From: an uncultured Lachnospiraceae bacterium
GTDB lineage: Bacteria; Bacillota; Clostridia; Lachnospirales; Lachnospiraceae
Length of the DNA: 6,301 bases
Reading direction: 5' to 3'
Assembly: GCA_947653315.1 (NCBI GenBank)
Contig: CANTGP010000190.1
Location: 1-6,301, forward strand
Shown: positions 1 to 5,383 of the stretch, piece by piece
Position numbering within the stretch: the first letter of the stretch is position 1
How the letters are laid out: each line of letters opens with the position of its first letter
The notes under the pieces: generated by a model
Told to the model about the DNA's origin: nothing
Database searches by the model: none
What the model saw: the letters and a program-made list of their open reading frames with translations, nothing else
Translations under genes and position numbers: made by a program

Positions 1-1
1 G

Positions 2-88
2 AAACAGCTGCGCCGCAAGCAGCCGGAAGGAAAACATGCCAAGCAAAACCTTACATTATACGGAGGAAAGAAATATGCATATCAATGA
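2..88 (+). CDS. Possible C-terminal end of an unidentified upstream gene (partial)
   Basis: One frame is open from the left edge to a TGA at 86-88 and would end in ...NLTLYGGKKYAYQ. The visible 28 residues are strongly basic (KQLRRKQ near the edge) and match no family I recognise. The stop lies 14 nt inside the glycosyltransferase start, and such short overlaps are common between translationally coupled operon genes. However, the stretch is so short that an open frame could occur by chance, and the frame used by the glycosyltransferase is also open here. This is a weak call that the preceding sequence would settle. Confidence 0.25.
   Translation, partial: KQLRRKQPEGKHAKQNLTLYGGKKYAYQ
62..66 (+). 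promoter_or_regulatory. Shine-Dalgarno of the glycosyltransferase
   Basis: GGAGG lies 8 nt before ATG 75 and decides the start in favour of ATG 75 over the in-frame ATG at 36. Confidence 0.7.
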
Positions 89-1070
89 CATCAAAGATAT
101 CGATAACATCAAAGACATCAAAGATATCAATGATATCTTAAAAATACATAATGACGACCGCCACATTGCCAAAGATGTGGAAGCCGTCGTTACCAGTTTC
201 AACCAAGGCTCCATGATTTTGGAAGCCATCCATTCCCTGTGCTGCCAAACAACGCCGCCGGCAAAAATCATTCTTGTGGATGACGGTTCCACGGACGCGG
301 AATCCGTCCGTATCTTAAATGCCATCCAGTCAAGCCCCGGTCTGCCGGTTCCGTTAACCGTACTCCGGCGGCCAAACGGCGGAGTATCCGCGGCAAGAAA
401 TACCGGAATCCGCCAGGCACAGACATCCTTAACGCTGGTACTTGACGGAGACGACAGACTGGAACCTTCTTATATTGAGGAAGTCAGCCATCTCCTGCGC
501 AATCATCCGTCTATGGTCGCAGCCTCCTCCAGGATGCATACTTTTGGCATCCTGGATGCAACGGTTTGTCCCTGCGGGGGCGGCATCACTGCATTTCTCG
601 CACGCAACTGCTGTCCGGCAACGCATATCCTGCGTCATGAAATATGGGAGCAGTGCGGCGGATATGACGAATCCATGCAATCCGGTTTTGAAGACTGGGA
701 TTTCTTTTTGAGCATGCTGGAAACCTCGCCGGACACCTTCATCGGAATCGTCGAAAAACCGCTCATTGATTACCGCACGGCTCCCGCATCGTCCAATGTC
801 ACAAGCATGGAAAAACGGCTTGATTTGATGCGCTTTTTAATCCAAAAACACATAGATTCCTACCGGAATCACGTGACGGAAGCCTTACTCGGCATAGAAT
901 CCATCTCCATATCAAGACTTTACGGGTGGGAAAGCGAAATTCTGCGTACGCTGGCCTCAGGTCAGAAGCCCTGCAGCCTTTCGGGTGAATTTATGGCACA
1001 TCCATCCTACGGAGACGGGGGAATGGCTGCCGCTGTCCGTATTGCATCATCCAATCCCCGCCGGACCTGA
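75..1070 (+). CDS. Family 2 glycosyltransferase (GT-A fold) with a repetitive N-terminus
   Basis: This is a predicted inverting sugar transferase of 331 aa that would move a sugar from a nucleotide-sugar donor to an unknown acceptor; it is probably cytosolic, as no membrane helix is visible. Residues 35-45 (VEAVVTSFNQG) form the first strand and nucleotide loop. They are followed by VDDGST (68-73), RPNGGVSAARNTG (99-111), the metal-binding DGDD (124-127) and an acceptor-side GFEDWDFF (204-211) that supplies the usual ED pair. I chose ATG 75 because GGAGG at 62-66 sits 8 nt upstream; the in-frame ATG at 36 has no comparable site. Residues 3-23 are a [I-x-D/N/K] tripeptide repeat outside the catalytic fold. 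The C-terminal 80 residues, ending in a Gly-rich PSYGDGGMAAAVRI segment, are not part of the core domain. I have a loose memory of such tails in glycosyltransferases near peptide-modification clusters, but cannot verify it. The acceptor is unknown. Confidence 0.9.
   Translation: MHINDIKDIDNIKDIKDINDILKIHNDDRHIAKDVEAVVTSFNQGSMILEAIHSLCCQTTPPAKIILVDDGSTDAESVRILNAIQSSPGLPVPLTVLRRPNGGVSAARNTGIRQAQTSLTLVLDGDDRLEPSYIEEVSHLLRNHPSMVAASSRMHTFGILDATVCPCGGGITAFLARNCCPATHILRHEIWEQCGGYDESMQSGFEDWDFFLSMLETSPDTFIGIVEKPLIDYRTAPASSNVTSMEKRLDLMRFLIQKHIDSYRNHVTEALLGIESISISRLYGWESEILRTLASGQKPCSLSGEFMAHPSYGDGGMAAAVRIASSNPRRT
81..143 (+). repeat. 9-bp in-frame tandem repeat (ATC-AAW-GAY type), about 7 units
   Basis: Seven consecutive 9-bp units start at 81, 90, 99, 108, 117, 126 and 135. 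Each begins with ATC, and most continue AAA/AAT then GAC/GAT, encoding IND, IKD, IDN, IKD, IKD, IND, ILK. The unit is a multiple of three, so gain or loss of copies would keep the glycosyltransferase in frame. The later units diverge, which suggests an old or selected array. Confidence 0.85.
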
Positions 1071-1096
1071 TATCACCTCACCCGCTTCCCTGTCCC

Positions 1097-1747
1097 TTAG
1101 TTTACCTGCTCAAATTTCCCGTTACGGTAAACAAACACGAAATAGGAGGAGGAAGCCGCGCTATCCGTGTTTTCGCCTCGAATCACCCGTTCTTCCATGT
1201 CCGTCGTATAATTCGGTATTTTTTCAAACGTCGGTTCATAGCGGTAACACCCGTTTTCCCAAACATAGGCAGCATAAATTTGCGTTCCGTGAACCCCGGA
1301 ATATCCTAAAAACAGTAACAAATCCTCCTGCCCGTCAAAGGTCACGTCCTCAAAATGGGCATTAAAATCACAGGCATTCCACACATATCTTTCCTTCCCG
1401 ATATTTTCAACATCCTTATCCGGATAATCCACATGAAGAACCTGTATGGCGTCATTTCCCCCTTCCAGGAAAAAGAAATAATCCTCCTTATGGCGGTAAT
1501 TGTCCTCCGGTGTTTCCCGGTACCGTACCTTTACGCGCAGGCAGGATTCCTTTCCGTCCAGCCATTCCAAGCCTTCTATCTCCGTATCTGTGCTTAACGC
1601 CACATTTTGCCTTATGGCATCCTTCCACGCTTCTTTTTCCGGTCCCGCCAAACCTGCCAAAGAACACCCCATCTCCAACTTCATTTCCGATACCGGCAGA
1701 GACAGACACAGATACATCGCGCATAGGAACATTTCCTTAAACAGCAT
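1097..1747 (-). CDS. Small exported or membrane-anchored FG-GAP-like protein of unknown function
   Basis: Encodes 216 aa. The open frame runs further upstream, but ATG 1747 is preceded by AAGGAG at 1754-1759 with a 6-nt spacer, and only from this start is there a sensible N-terminus: residues 4-19 (KEMFLCAMYLCLSLPV) are hydrophobic like a signal peptide or anchor. The mature part is acidic and beta-rich. Residues 134-139 (DVTFDG, followed by QEDLLLFLG) resemble the calcium-loop motif of FG-GAP/VCBS-type repeats. It is followed by YAAYVWENGCYRYEPTFEKIPN and a C-terminal YVF..YRNGKFE strand pair, a pattern I associate with uncharacterised extracellular Firmicutes proteins. Only one such motif is visible, so it is not a full propeller. 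It starts 41 nt after the regulator gene ends and is very likely co-transcribed with it. It converges on the glycosyltransferase with a 26-nt gap and no obvious terminator. Confidence 0.72.
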   Translation of the reverse strand: MLFKEMFLCAMYLCLSLPVSEMKLEMGCSLAGLAGPEKEAWKDAIRQNVALSTDTEIEGLEWLDGKESCLRVKVRYRETPEDNYRHKEDYFFFLEGGNDAIQVLHVDYPDKDVENIGKERYVWNACDFNAHFEDVTFDGQEDLLLFLGYSGVHGTQIYAAYVWENGCYRYEPTFEKIPNYTTDMEERVIRGENTDSAASSSYFVFVYRNGKFEQVN

Positions 1748-1753
1748 TCCGTT

Positions 1754-1759
1754 CTCCTT
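1754..1759 (-). promoter_or_regulatory. Shine-Dalgarno fixing the FG-GAP-like start
   Basis: AAGGAG on the minus strand is 6 nt before ATG 1747. It decides the start against the longer frame beginning at 1924, which would run across the end of the regulator gene. Confidence 0.75.
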
Positions 1760-1788
1760 TTCACGGTGTATAAGTACCAACCATACCG

Positions 1789-2394
1789 CTATTTCATCAG
1801 CACATGCCTGCAGTAACTCACCCGTCCGCAGTCCGGGCATTTTAACTTTCTTTTCATGAGTGTATGGGGTCCCATCAGATATGCCCCCATTTCCGGCACA
1901 AATCTGGCATGGCATCCGGGACATTCAAACGCGCCTGCTTCCCTGTCCAGCACACAGGCGACACCGATTGCCGTAACAATCACGGCAACGGAAATGCCTG
2001 CCAGTAACATCCTCACCGCCAGGGACATTTCGAACATTTGCGAAACCACCATCAGCGGAATGGCTGCCGCCAGTCCCATCACCACTACCACCGCTGCCAA
2101 AATAATCTTTTTTCTGCTTTCTTCTTTTTCCCGAATCAGATTCACCATGTTTTCCTCCGCTTTCTTTTGATAGTCTTCTTCCGACACCCTTTCCCCCGAA
2201 AGCAGTTCGTTTACGCTGGTTCCCAATATTTCACATAATGGAAGCATGAACACGACTTCCGGAAGCCCTTTTCCACATTCCCATTTCGAAACGGTTTTAT
2301 CGCTAATGCCCAGCTTCTCCGCCAACTGTCTTTGGGTAAGGCTTTTTGCTTTTCTTTCTTTTGCAATAAATTTGCCGATTTTTTCCTGGTTCAT
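1789..2394 (-). CDS. XRE-family regulator with two membrane helices and a zinc ribbon
   Basis: Encodes 201 aa. Residues 6-66 are a Cro/C1-type helix-turn-helix, with QRQLAEKLGISDKTVSKWECG (21-41) as the DNA-recognition part. A charged linker (67-95) leads to two hydrophobic helices, about 96-117 and 126-149. The tail carries CPGC (158-161) and CPDCG (186-190), two CxxC knuckles that should bind one zinc ion. The order DNA-binding domain, membrane pair, zinc ribbon suggests a one-component regulator held at the membrane, a common but mostly uncharacterised Clostridia layout. AAGGAGGA (2399-2406) precedes ATG 2394 with a 4-nt gap. An inverted repeat at 2432-2455 over its promoter is a candidate autoregulatory operator. 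The downstream FG-GAP-like gene is its likely co-transcribed partner. The signal sensed is unknown. Confidence 0.88.
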   Translation of the reverse strand: MNQEKIGKFIAKERKAKSLTQRQLAEKLGISDKTVSKWECGKGLPEVVFMLPLCEILGTSVNELLSGERVSEEDYQKKAEENMVNLIREKEESRKKIILAAVVVVMGLAAAIPLMVVSQMFEMSLAVRMLLAGISVAVIVTAIGVACVLDREAGAFECPGCHARFVPEMGAYLMGPHTLMKRKLKCPDCGRVSYCRHVLMK

Positions 2395-2415
2395 TGCGTC
2401 CTCCTTTCTGCTTCC

Positions 2416-2444
2416 ATTATGCCTAACACTCCGTTTCAGTGGAA
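2416..2444 (-). promoter_or_regulatory. Weak promoter candidate for the XRE/FG-GAP unit
   Basis: On the minus strand CATAAT (2421-2416) is a good -10. Seventeen nt upstream lies TTCCAC (2444-2439), a poor -35. A weak -35 would fit a regulated promoter, but the call depends mainly on the -10 and its position before the gene. Confidence 0.4.
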
Positions 2445-2455
2445 CCTCCGAAACG
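2432..2455. promoter_or_regulatory. Inverted repeat CGTTTC-N12-GAAACG, operator candidate
   Basis: Perfect 6-bp arms (2432-2437 and 2450-2455) are separated by 12 bp and cover the spacer and -35 region of the candidate XRE promoter. Binding there would block RNA polymerase. Whether the XRE protein itself or another regulator binds cannot be told from sequence. Confidence 0.4.
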
Positions 2456-2495
2456 TAGAATCCGTCTCTTTTCCATGTTTTCCATGGATTCCACG
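2454..2495 (-). other. Imperfect stem-loop in the ABC/XRE intergenic gap
   Basis: CGTAGAATCC (2454-2463) and GGATTCCACG (2486-2495) are complementary at 9 of 10 positions, and in minus-strand RNA the odd pair is a G-U wobble. Inside it a shorter CCATG/CATGG hairpin (2473-2477 with 2483-2487) competes for the same bases. No U-run follows, so it is not a clear terminator. Confidence 0.4.
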
Positions 2496-2519
2496 TTCCG
2501 CATACCCGTTATGCAACGT
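2493..2519 (-). terminator. Stem-loop just after the binding-protein stop codon, without U-run
   Basis: ACGTT plus GCATA (2493-2497, 2500-2504) pair with TATGC plus AACGT (2510-2514, 2515-2519), leaving a 2-nt bulge and a 5-nt loop. It begins 5 nt after the stop codon of the ABC binding protein. That position suits an mRNA 3' end or RNase barrier, but the missing U-run argues against a classical intrinsic terminator. Confidence 0.4.
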
Positions 2520-2524
2520 CCGGT

Positions 2525-3487
2525 TTAAGGCTGCAACAGTCCTTTATCCGCCAAAAACTGTCTCGCCACCTCTTTATCCTCTTTTCCGTTCACTTCCACT
2601 TCATAATTCATCTGCTGCATCTCCCCTTCGGAAATCATCCCGTTAAGTTTTTCCAAAACCCCCCTTAATTCCGGATATTCCTCAAGGGTATCTTTCCTTA
2701 CGACGGTACCCGCATCAAATGTTTCAAAAAAGCCCCCGTCGTCCGTCAGCAGCACTAACTGGTTGGCTGCAAGCTGGGCGTCCGTGGTAAAAGCATTGAT
2801 GACATCCACTTCCCGGTTCTTTAACGCCTCGTATTTCAGTGCAATTTCCATCTGCATGGTATCCCGGAATTCCATGCCGTAAGCCTCACAAAGTCTGGCA
2901 TAGCCCGTTTCCAATTCAATATAATCCGGATTCCCGCCGAAAATAAGCTGCGGGGAAGCGCCCGCCAAATCCGTATAAGTCGACAGCCCGTATTCCTCCG
3001 CCGTCTCCTGCCTTACCGCCAAACCATACGTATTGGAAAACCCATACAACCCCGTCCAGGTAAGCCCCATGGCATCATATTCTTCCTGCAATACGGCATA
3101 GAGTCTGTCGTTATCCTTTTCCATTTCCTCTTTCTTTAACACATTCAGCCACGCAGTTCTCGTATATTCGGGATACAGGTCAAACTCTCCTTTCTCCAGT
3201 GCAGGGTGGATATTCGTCGTTCCGCCCCCCACTCCCTTCGTAATCTCCACCTCATAATCCGTTTCCGCCTCAATTAACTGCGCAATGATTTCCGTCAGAA
3301 TATACTGTTCCGTCATGGGTTTGGAAGCAATCTTTATGGCTTCCTTCTTTCCGCACCCGCAAATACCCGATACCATACCGCACAATAAAAGCAGCGCAAT
3401 CCCTTTTTTTACCATCCCGTTTTTTACCTGTTTTTTCTTTTCTTCACGTTTTTCCGTCTTGTTTCCGTATTTTTTCATGTTCTCCAT
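2525..3487 (-). CDS. Osmoprotectant ABC transporter substrate-binding lipoprotein (OpuAC/OpuCC type)
   Basis: Encodes 320 aa. It should capture glycine betaine, choline or a related quaternary amine outside the membrane and deliver it to the permease encoded upstream. A basic N-region precedes a hydrophobic stretch (29-41) and lipobox ICGC, so Cys45 would be lipidated. Family signatures follow: ASKPMTEQYILTEI (54-67), GGGTTNIHPALEKGEFDLYPEYT (about 87-109), FSNTYGLAVR, a DVINAFTTDAQL hinge region, and FDAGTVVRKDTLEEYPEL. The pocket-side DLYPEYTRT has Arg where relatives I recall usually have Gly. ATG 3487 has GAAGGG 7 nt upstream; the in-frame ATG at 3415 (Met25) would give a more ordinary 20-residue signal peptide but has a poor ribosome site. 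It is third in the operon, 165 nt after the ATPase gene, a gap filled by a palindrome and a purine-rich leader. Confidence 0.9.
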   Translation of the reverse strand: MENMKKYGNKTEKREEKKKQVKNGMVKKGIALLLLCGMVSGICGCGKKEAIKIASKPMTEQYILTEIIAQLIEAETDYEVEITKGVGGGTTNIHPALEKGEFDLYPEYTRTAWLNVLKKEEMEKDNDRLYAVLQEEYDAMGLTWTGLYGFSNTYGLAVRQETAEEYGLSTYTDLAGASPQLIFGGNPDYIELETGYARLCEAYGMEFRDTMQMEIALKYEALKNREVDVINAFTTDAQLAANQLVLLTDDGGFFETFDAGTVVRKDTLEEYPELRGVLEKLNGMISEGEMQQMNYEVEVNGKEDKEVARQFLADKGLLQP

Positions 3488-3570
3488 TCCTTTTCCCTTC
3501 TATTTTTCTTTTTTACTATTTTTTTACTGTTTCTTTTTTTAATTTTCTCTTTTCTATTTTTCTTTTTTCC
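3488..3570 (-). promoter_or_regulatory. Purine-rich A-tract leader of the binding-protein gene
   Basis: On the minus strand these 83 nt are almost entirely A and G, with several A-runs of 5-7, and lead straight into the ribosome site GAAGGG (3500-3495). Such unstructured leaders can favour ribosome entry. No convincing -35/-10 pair is visible inside, so an internal promoter is not supported. Confidence 0.4.
3498..3568. repeat. 17-bp direct repeat within the A/T tract
   Basis: The same 17-bp sequence, TTCTATTTTTCTTTTTT on the plus strand, occurs at 3498-3514 and 3552-3568, 54 bp apart. Low complexity lowers its weight, but the match is exact and includes the same single A and two C positions. 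Confidence 0.6.
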
Positions 3571-3576
3571 ATAGGC

Positions 3577-3594
3577 GGTATGCCTTCCCATACC
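3577..3594. other. Short hairpin GGTATG-N6-CATACC
   Basis: Perfect 6-bp arms (3577-3582, 3589-3594) around a 6-nt loop, located between the 60-nt palindrome and the purine-rich tract. No U-run follows on either strand. Confidence 0.4.
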
Positions 3595-3605
3595 CTTTCA
3601 CGCCC

Positions 3606-3665
3606 GGAGCGTGTTTGAAAATTCATTCCTGACATCTGCCAGCAAGCAATTTTCAAACACGCTCC
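3606..3665. repeat. 60-nt near-palindrome with perfect 18-bp arms spanning the ATPase stop codon
   Basis: The left arm 3606-3623 and right arm 3648-3665 are perfect reverse complements (18 bp). The 24-nt centre holds a second imperfect pairing, CTGACA with TGCCAG around TC, so the whole element folds as one long hairpin with a small internal loop. The right arm encodes the last Glu-Arg-Val and the TGA of the ATPase gene. No U-run follows on either strand, so a simple terminator is unlikely. The form is that of a REP-like or miniature mobile palindrome. It could also act as an RNase barrier between the ATPase and binding-protein messages. Confidence 0.8.
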
Positions 3666-4438
3666 AGCAGCCGCTTCACAAACGCATCCTTTGGGCTGCC
3701 CATCAATTCCTCTTTTGTCCCCTCCTGCAAAATACCGCCGTCTTTCATCACCAAAATACGGCTTCCCAACAGAAAGGCTTCCCCGATATCATGGGTAATA
3801 AACACAACCGTCACCCCGGTTTTTCCATGCAATGCCTGCAGTTCCTCCTGCAGCCCCTTTCTGGTGATTTCATCCACCGCACCGAAAGGCTCGTCCATCA
3901 GCAGAATTTCCGGCTGCGCCGCCATTGCCCGCGCAATCCCCACCCGCTGCTGCTGTCCTCCCGACAACTGTTTGGGAAACCGCCCCGCCAGTTCCGGCGG
4001 AAGCTGAACCATATCCAGCATTTTACGGGTCAGTTCTTTCTTTTCCCCTTTTGCCATCTTCCGGTCCAGTGCCGGAACATAACAGATATTATCCTCTACC
4101 GTCATATGCGGAAACAATCTGGCTCCCTGTACCGCATAACCGATGCGTCTGCGCACGGCAACCAAATCACATTCCGACAGCCGTTCCCCTTTTATAAGCA
4201 CCTCCCCTTCCATGGGTTCCACCAACCCGTTCATCATCTTTAACAGCGTGGTTTTACCACAGCCCGACGGTCCTATGAGCACGAGGAATTCCCCTTTCCT
4301 TACGGTCAGTGAAACGTGGCTTAATACCCTGTTTGCGCCGTAACCGGCGGAGCAATCCTTCATTTCTATTACGATATCGTTTTCCTTTTTCTTTTTCATT
4401 TTCATCCCGTTTTCCGCCGTATCTTCCACTTTATCCAA
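3653..4438 (-). CDS. Osmoprotectant ABC transporter ATP-binding protein
   Basis: This is the cytosolic ATPase that powers the importer. Numbered from the ATG at 4444, it has Walker A GPSGCGKTT (58-66), Q-loop Gln106, signature LSGGQQQR (160-167), Walker B ILLMDEP (180-186), D-loop VD (190-191) and switch His218, all intact. The length (about 261 aa) covers one ATPase domain. The C-terminal CBS pair that senses ionic strength in many OpuA/OpuC ATPases is absent. Start choice: AGGAGG (4446-4451) is only 1 nt from ATG 4444 but an ideal 7 nt from TTG 4438, so I place the start at TTG 4438. The two forms differ by two residues. The gene overlaps the permease gene by 8 nt, implying translational coupling. 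Its stop codon lies within the 60-nt palindrome. Confidence 0.93.
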   Translation of the reverse strand: MDKVEDTAENGMKMKKKKENDIVIEMKDCSAGYGANRVLSHVSLTVRKGEFLVLIGPSGCGKTTLLKMMNGLVEPMEGEVLIKGERLSECDLVAVRRRIGYAVQGARLFPHMTVEDNICYVPALDRKMAKGEKKELTRKMLDMVQLPPELAGRFPKQLSGGQQQRVGIARAMAAQPEILLMDEPFGAVDEITRKGLQEELQALHGKTGVTVVFITHDIGEAFLLGSRILVMKDGGILQEGTKEELMGSPKDAFVKRLLERV

Positions 4439-5066
4439 TGCCATACCTCCTGTTTACCGCCTTCTCCGCCTTGGAAAGCAGCCAGTCGCTTAACAGGGCA
4501 AGCAGTGCAATCAGAAGGGAACCGGCTGCCGTCAGCGTCATATTATAAGTGGTAATGCCCCTGTAAATTGCCGCTCCTAAACCGCCCGCACCGATAAAGG
4601 AAGCGATACCTCCCATGGCAATAATCATTACCACCATATTTCTAAACCCGCTGATGATGACCGGAAGCGCCAGCGGAAACCGTATCCGGAACAGCAATTG
4701 TCTCCCGTCCGCCCCAAGCCCCCGCGCCACCTCCAAAATGCCGGCATCCACGTTAACAAGCCCCGTATAAGTATTCCTCACAATGGGAAGCAATCCGTAA
4801 ACAGTCAGCGCAATCACTGCCGTCCGGTTCCCGATACCCGTAAACGGAATTAAAAATCCGAGAAGGGAAATGGACGGCACCGTATAAATCACGTTAATGA
4901 TTCCCAATACCACTGCCGCCATTTTTTTCCTTCCGCTGATAAAGATTCCCGCCAAAATACCAAGCGTCCCCGCACAGACCACTGCCGTCAACGATATCCT
5001 TATATGCTCCAGCAGGCAGACAAGAAAGAACTCCCGCCTGTCCCAAAAAATCTGAATGAATCCCAT
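4431..5066 (-). CDS. Osmoprotectant ABC transporter permease (OpuBB/OpuCB type)
   Basis: Encodes 211 aa, the usual size for the single-domain permeases of this family. It is an inner membrane channel subunit with about five to six hydrophobic helices; clear ones lie near residues 24-43, 50-76, 84-98, 134-160 and 178-194. The cytosolic loop ILEVARGLGADGRQLLFRIRFPLALPVIISGF (about 109-140) is the EAA-type loop that docks on the ATPase. VYTVPS-like IYTVPSISLLGFLIPF and GIASFIGAGGLG are familiar from betaine/choline permeases. A TGA lies in frame 6 nt before ATG 5066, so no longer product is possible; the ribosome site (GGTGA, about 3 nt away) is modest. It is first in the operon. No second permease gene follows, unlike four-gene opuB/opuC loci, so a homodimer is inferred. 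Confidence 0.92.
   Translation of the reverse strand: MGFIQIFWDRREFFLVCLLEHIRISLTAVVCAGTLGILAGIFISGRKKMAAVVLGIINVIYTVPSISLLGFLIPFTGIGNRTAVIALTVYGLLPIVRNTYTGLVNVDAGILEVARGLGADGRQLLFRIRFPLALPVIISGFRNMVVMIIAMGGIASFIGAGGLGAAIYRGITTYNMTLTAAGSLLIALLALLSDWLLSKAEKAVNRRYGIG
4446..4451 (-). promoter_or_regulatory. Shine-Dalgarno indicating a TTG start for the ATPase
   Basis: A perfect AGGAGG lies within the 3' end of the permease gene, 1 nt from ATG 4444 and 7 nt from TTG 4438. Normal spacing is about 5-9 nt, which favours TTG. Confidence 0.6.
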
Positions 5067-5110
5067 ACTTCACCCGCTTCCGCGCATCATTTCCACGCAT
5101 ATTTTTCCAA

Positions 5111-5124
5111 AGAACAAATGTTCT
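5111..5124. promoter_or_regulatory. Palindrome AGAACA-AA-TGTTCT at the ABC operon start site (SOS-box-like)
   Basis: Perfect 6-bp arms centre on a 2-bp spacer. The core GAAC-N4-GTTC fits the Gram-positive LexA (SOS) box consensus CGAACRNRYGTTYC at all positions except the outermost base on each side. It lies just downstream of the -10, roughly +3 to +16 of the predicted transcript, where a bound repressor would block initiation. It could instead be the site of another dimeric repressor such as a GbsR/OpcR-like regulator. Confidence 0.5.
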
Positions 5125-5132
5125 ATTTTCTT

Positions 5133-5161
5133 ACTATAAAACAGATCCTTTTTTCTGTCAA
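5133..5161 (-). promoter_or_regulatory. Sigma-A promoter of the osmoprotectant ABC operon
   Basis: On the minus strand TTGACA (5161-5156, perfect consensus) is followed after exactly 17 nt by TATAGT (5138-5133, 5 of 6). Transcription should begin near 5126, giving a leader of about 60 nt before the permease. The leader contains the palindrome at 5111-5124 and a six-codon frame that stops 3 nt before the permease start. Confidence 0.82.
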
Positions 5162-5280
5162 CCTGTTTTCGCATTTTTCCATGGAAATCGTAACGGTTCC
5201 GTCTGCAGCGGATTGGCCAAACGGAAGAACAGGTTGGGAAGCCCTGCGGAAATTCCCGGTGTTTCATTCGGCTTTTTACA

Positions 5281-5329
5281 TAAAAATCCCTTAAATAGAT
5301 TTTGGTTATTTACCTTATCTACTTAAGGG
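5281..5329 (-). terminator. Intrinsic terminator after the deacylase gene
   Basis: CCCTTAAATAGA (5288-5299) pairs with TCTACTTAAGGG (5318-5329) with one mismatch, which is a G-U pair in minus-strand RNA. One further A-T pair follows, then a 16-nt loop. On the minus strand the stem is followed by AUUUUUA. It lies 55 nt after the deacylase stop codon and upstream of the ABC promoter, so it separates the two transcription units. Confidence 0.7.
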
Positions 5330-5340
5330 GTATCCTATCA

Positions 5341-5376
5341 TTGCATGACTGCAAATTTTATTTGTCTTTTGGACAA
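5341..5376 (-). other. Two small hairpins between the deacylase stop codon and its terminator
   Basis: TTGCA/TGCAA (5341-5345, 5350-5354) and TTGTC/GACAA (5362-5366, 5372-5376) form 5-bp stems. They may simply belong to the 3' untranslated region. The rest of the 317-nt gap 5067-5383 holds the terminator, the ABC promoter and the palindrome; the stretch 5162-5280 shows only minor inverted repeats and no gene. Confidence 0.3.
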
Positions 5377-5383
5377 GCCGCTC

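Noticed and set aside
1660..1747. Lipobox in the FG-GAP-like protein (EMGC at residues 25-28)
   Set aside because: The -3 position is Glu and the Cys is well beyond the hydrophobic stretch, so lipidation is not supported; an ordinary signal peptide or anchor is likelier.
3606..3665. Palindrome as an intrinsic terminator of the permease-ATPase message
   Set aside because: No U-run follows the stem on either strand, and terminating here would cut off the binding-protein gene, for which no separate promoter is visible.
3611..4243. 210-codon plus-strand frame
   Set aside because: It is antisense to the ATPase gene, whose motifs are all intact; the product is rich in His, Gln, Phe and Pro as expected from a shadow frame.
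5067..5087. Six-codon frame (MMRGSG) just before the permease
   Set aside because: It is very short and its ribosome site is poor; it is useful only in showing an in-frame stop that fixes the permease start.
5004..5294. 96-codon plus-strand frame over the ABC promoter
   Set aside because: It runs antisense to the permease start and across the promoter and palindrome, and shows no recognisable domain.
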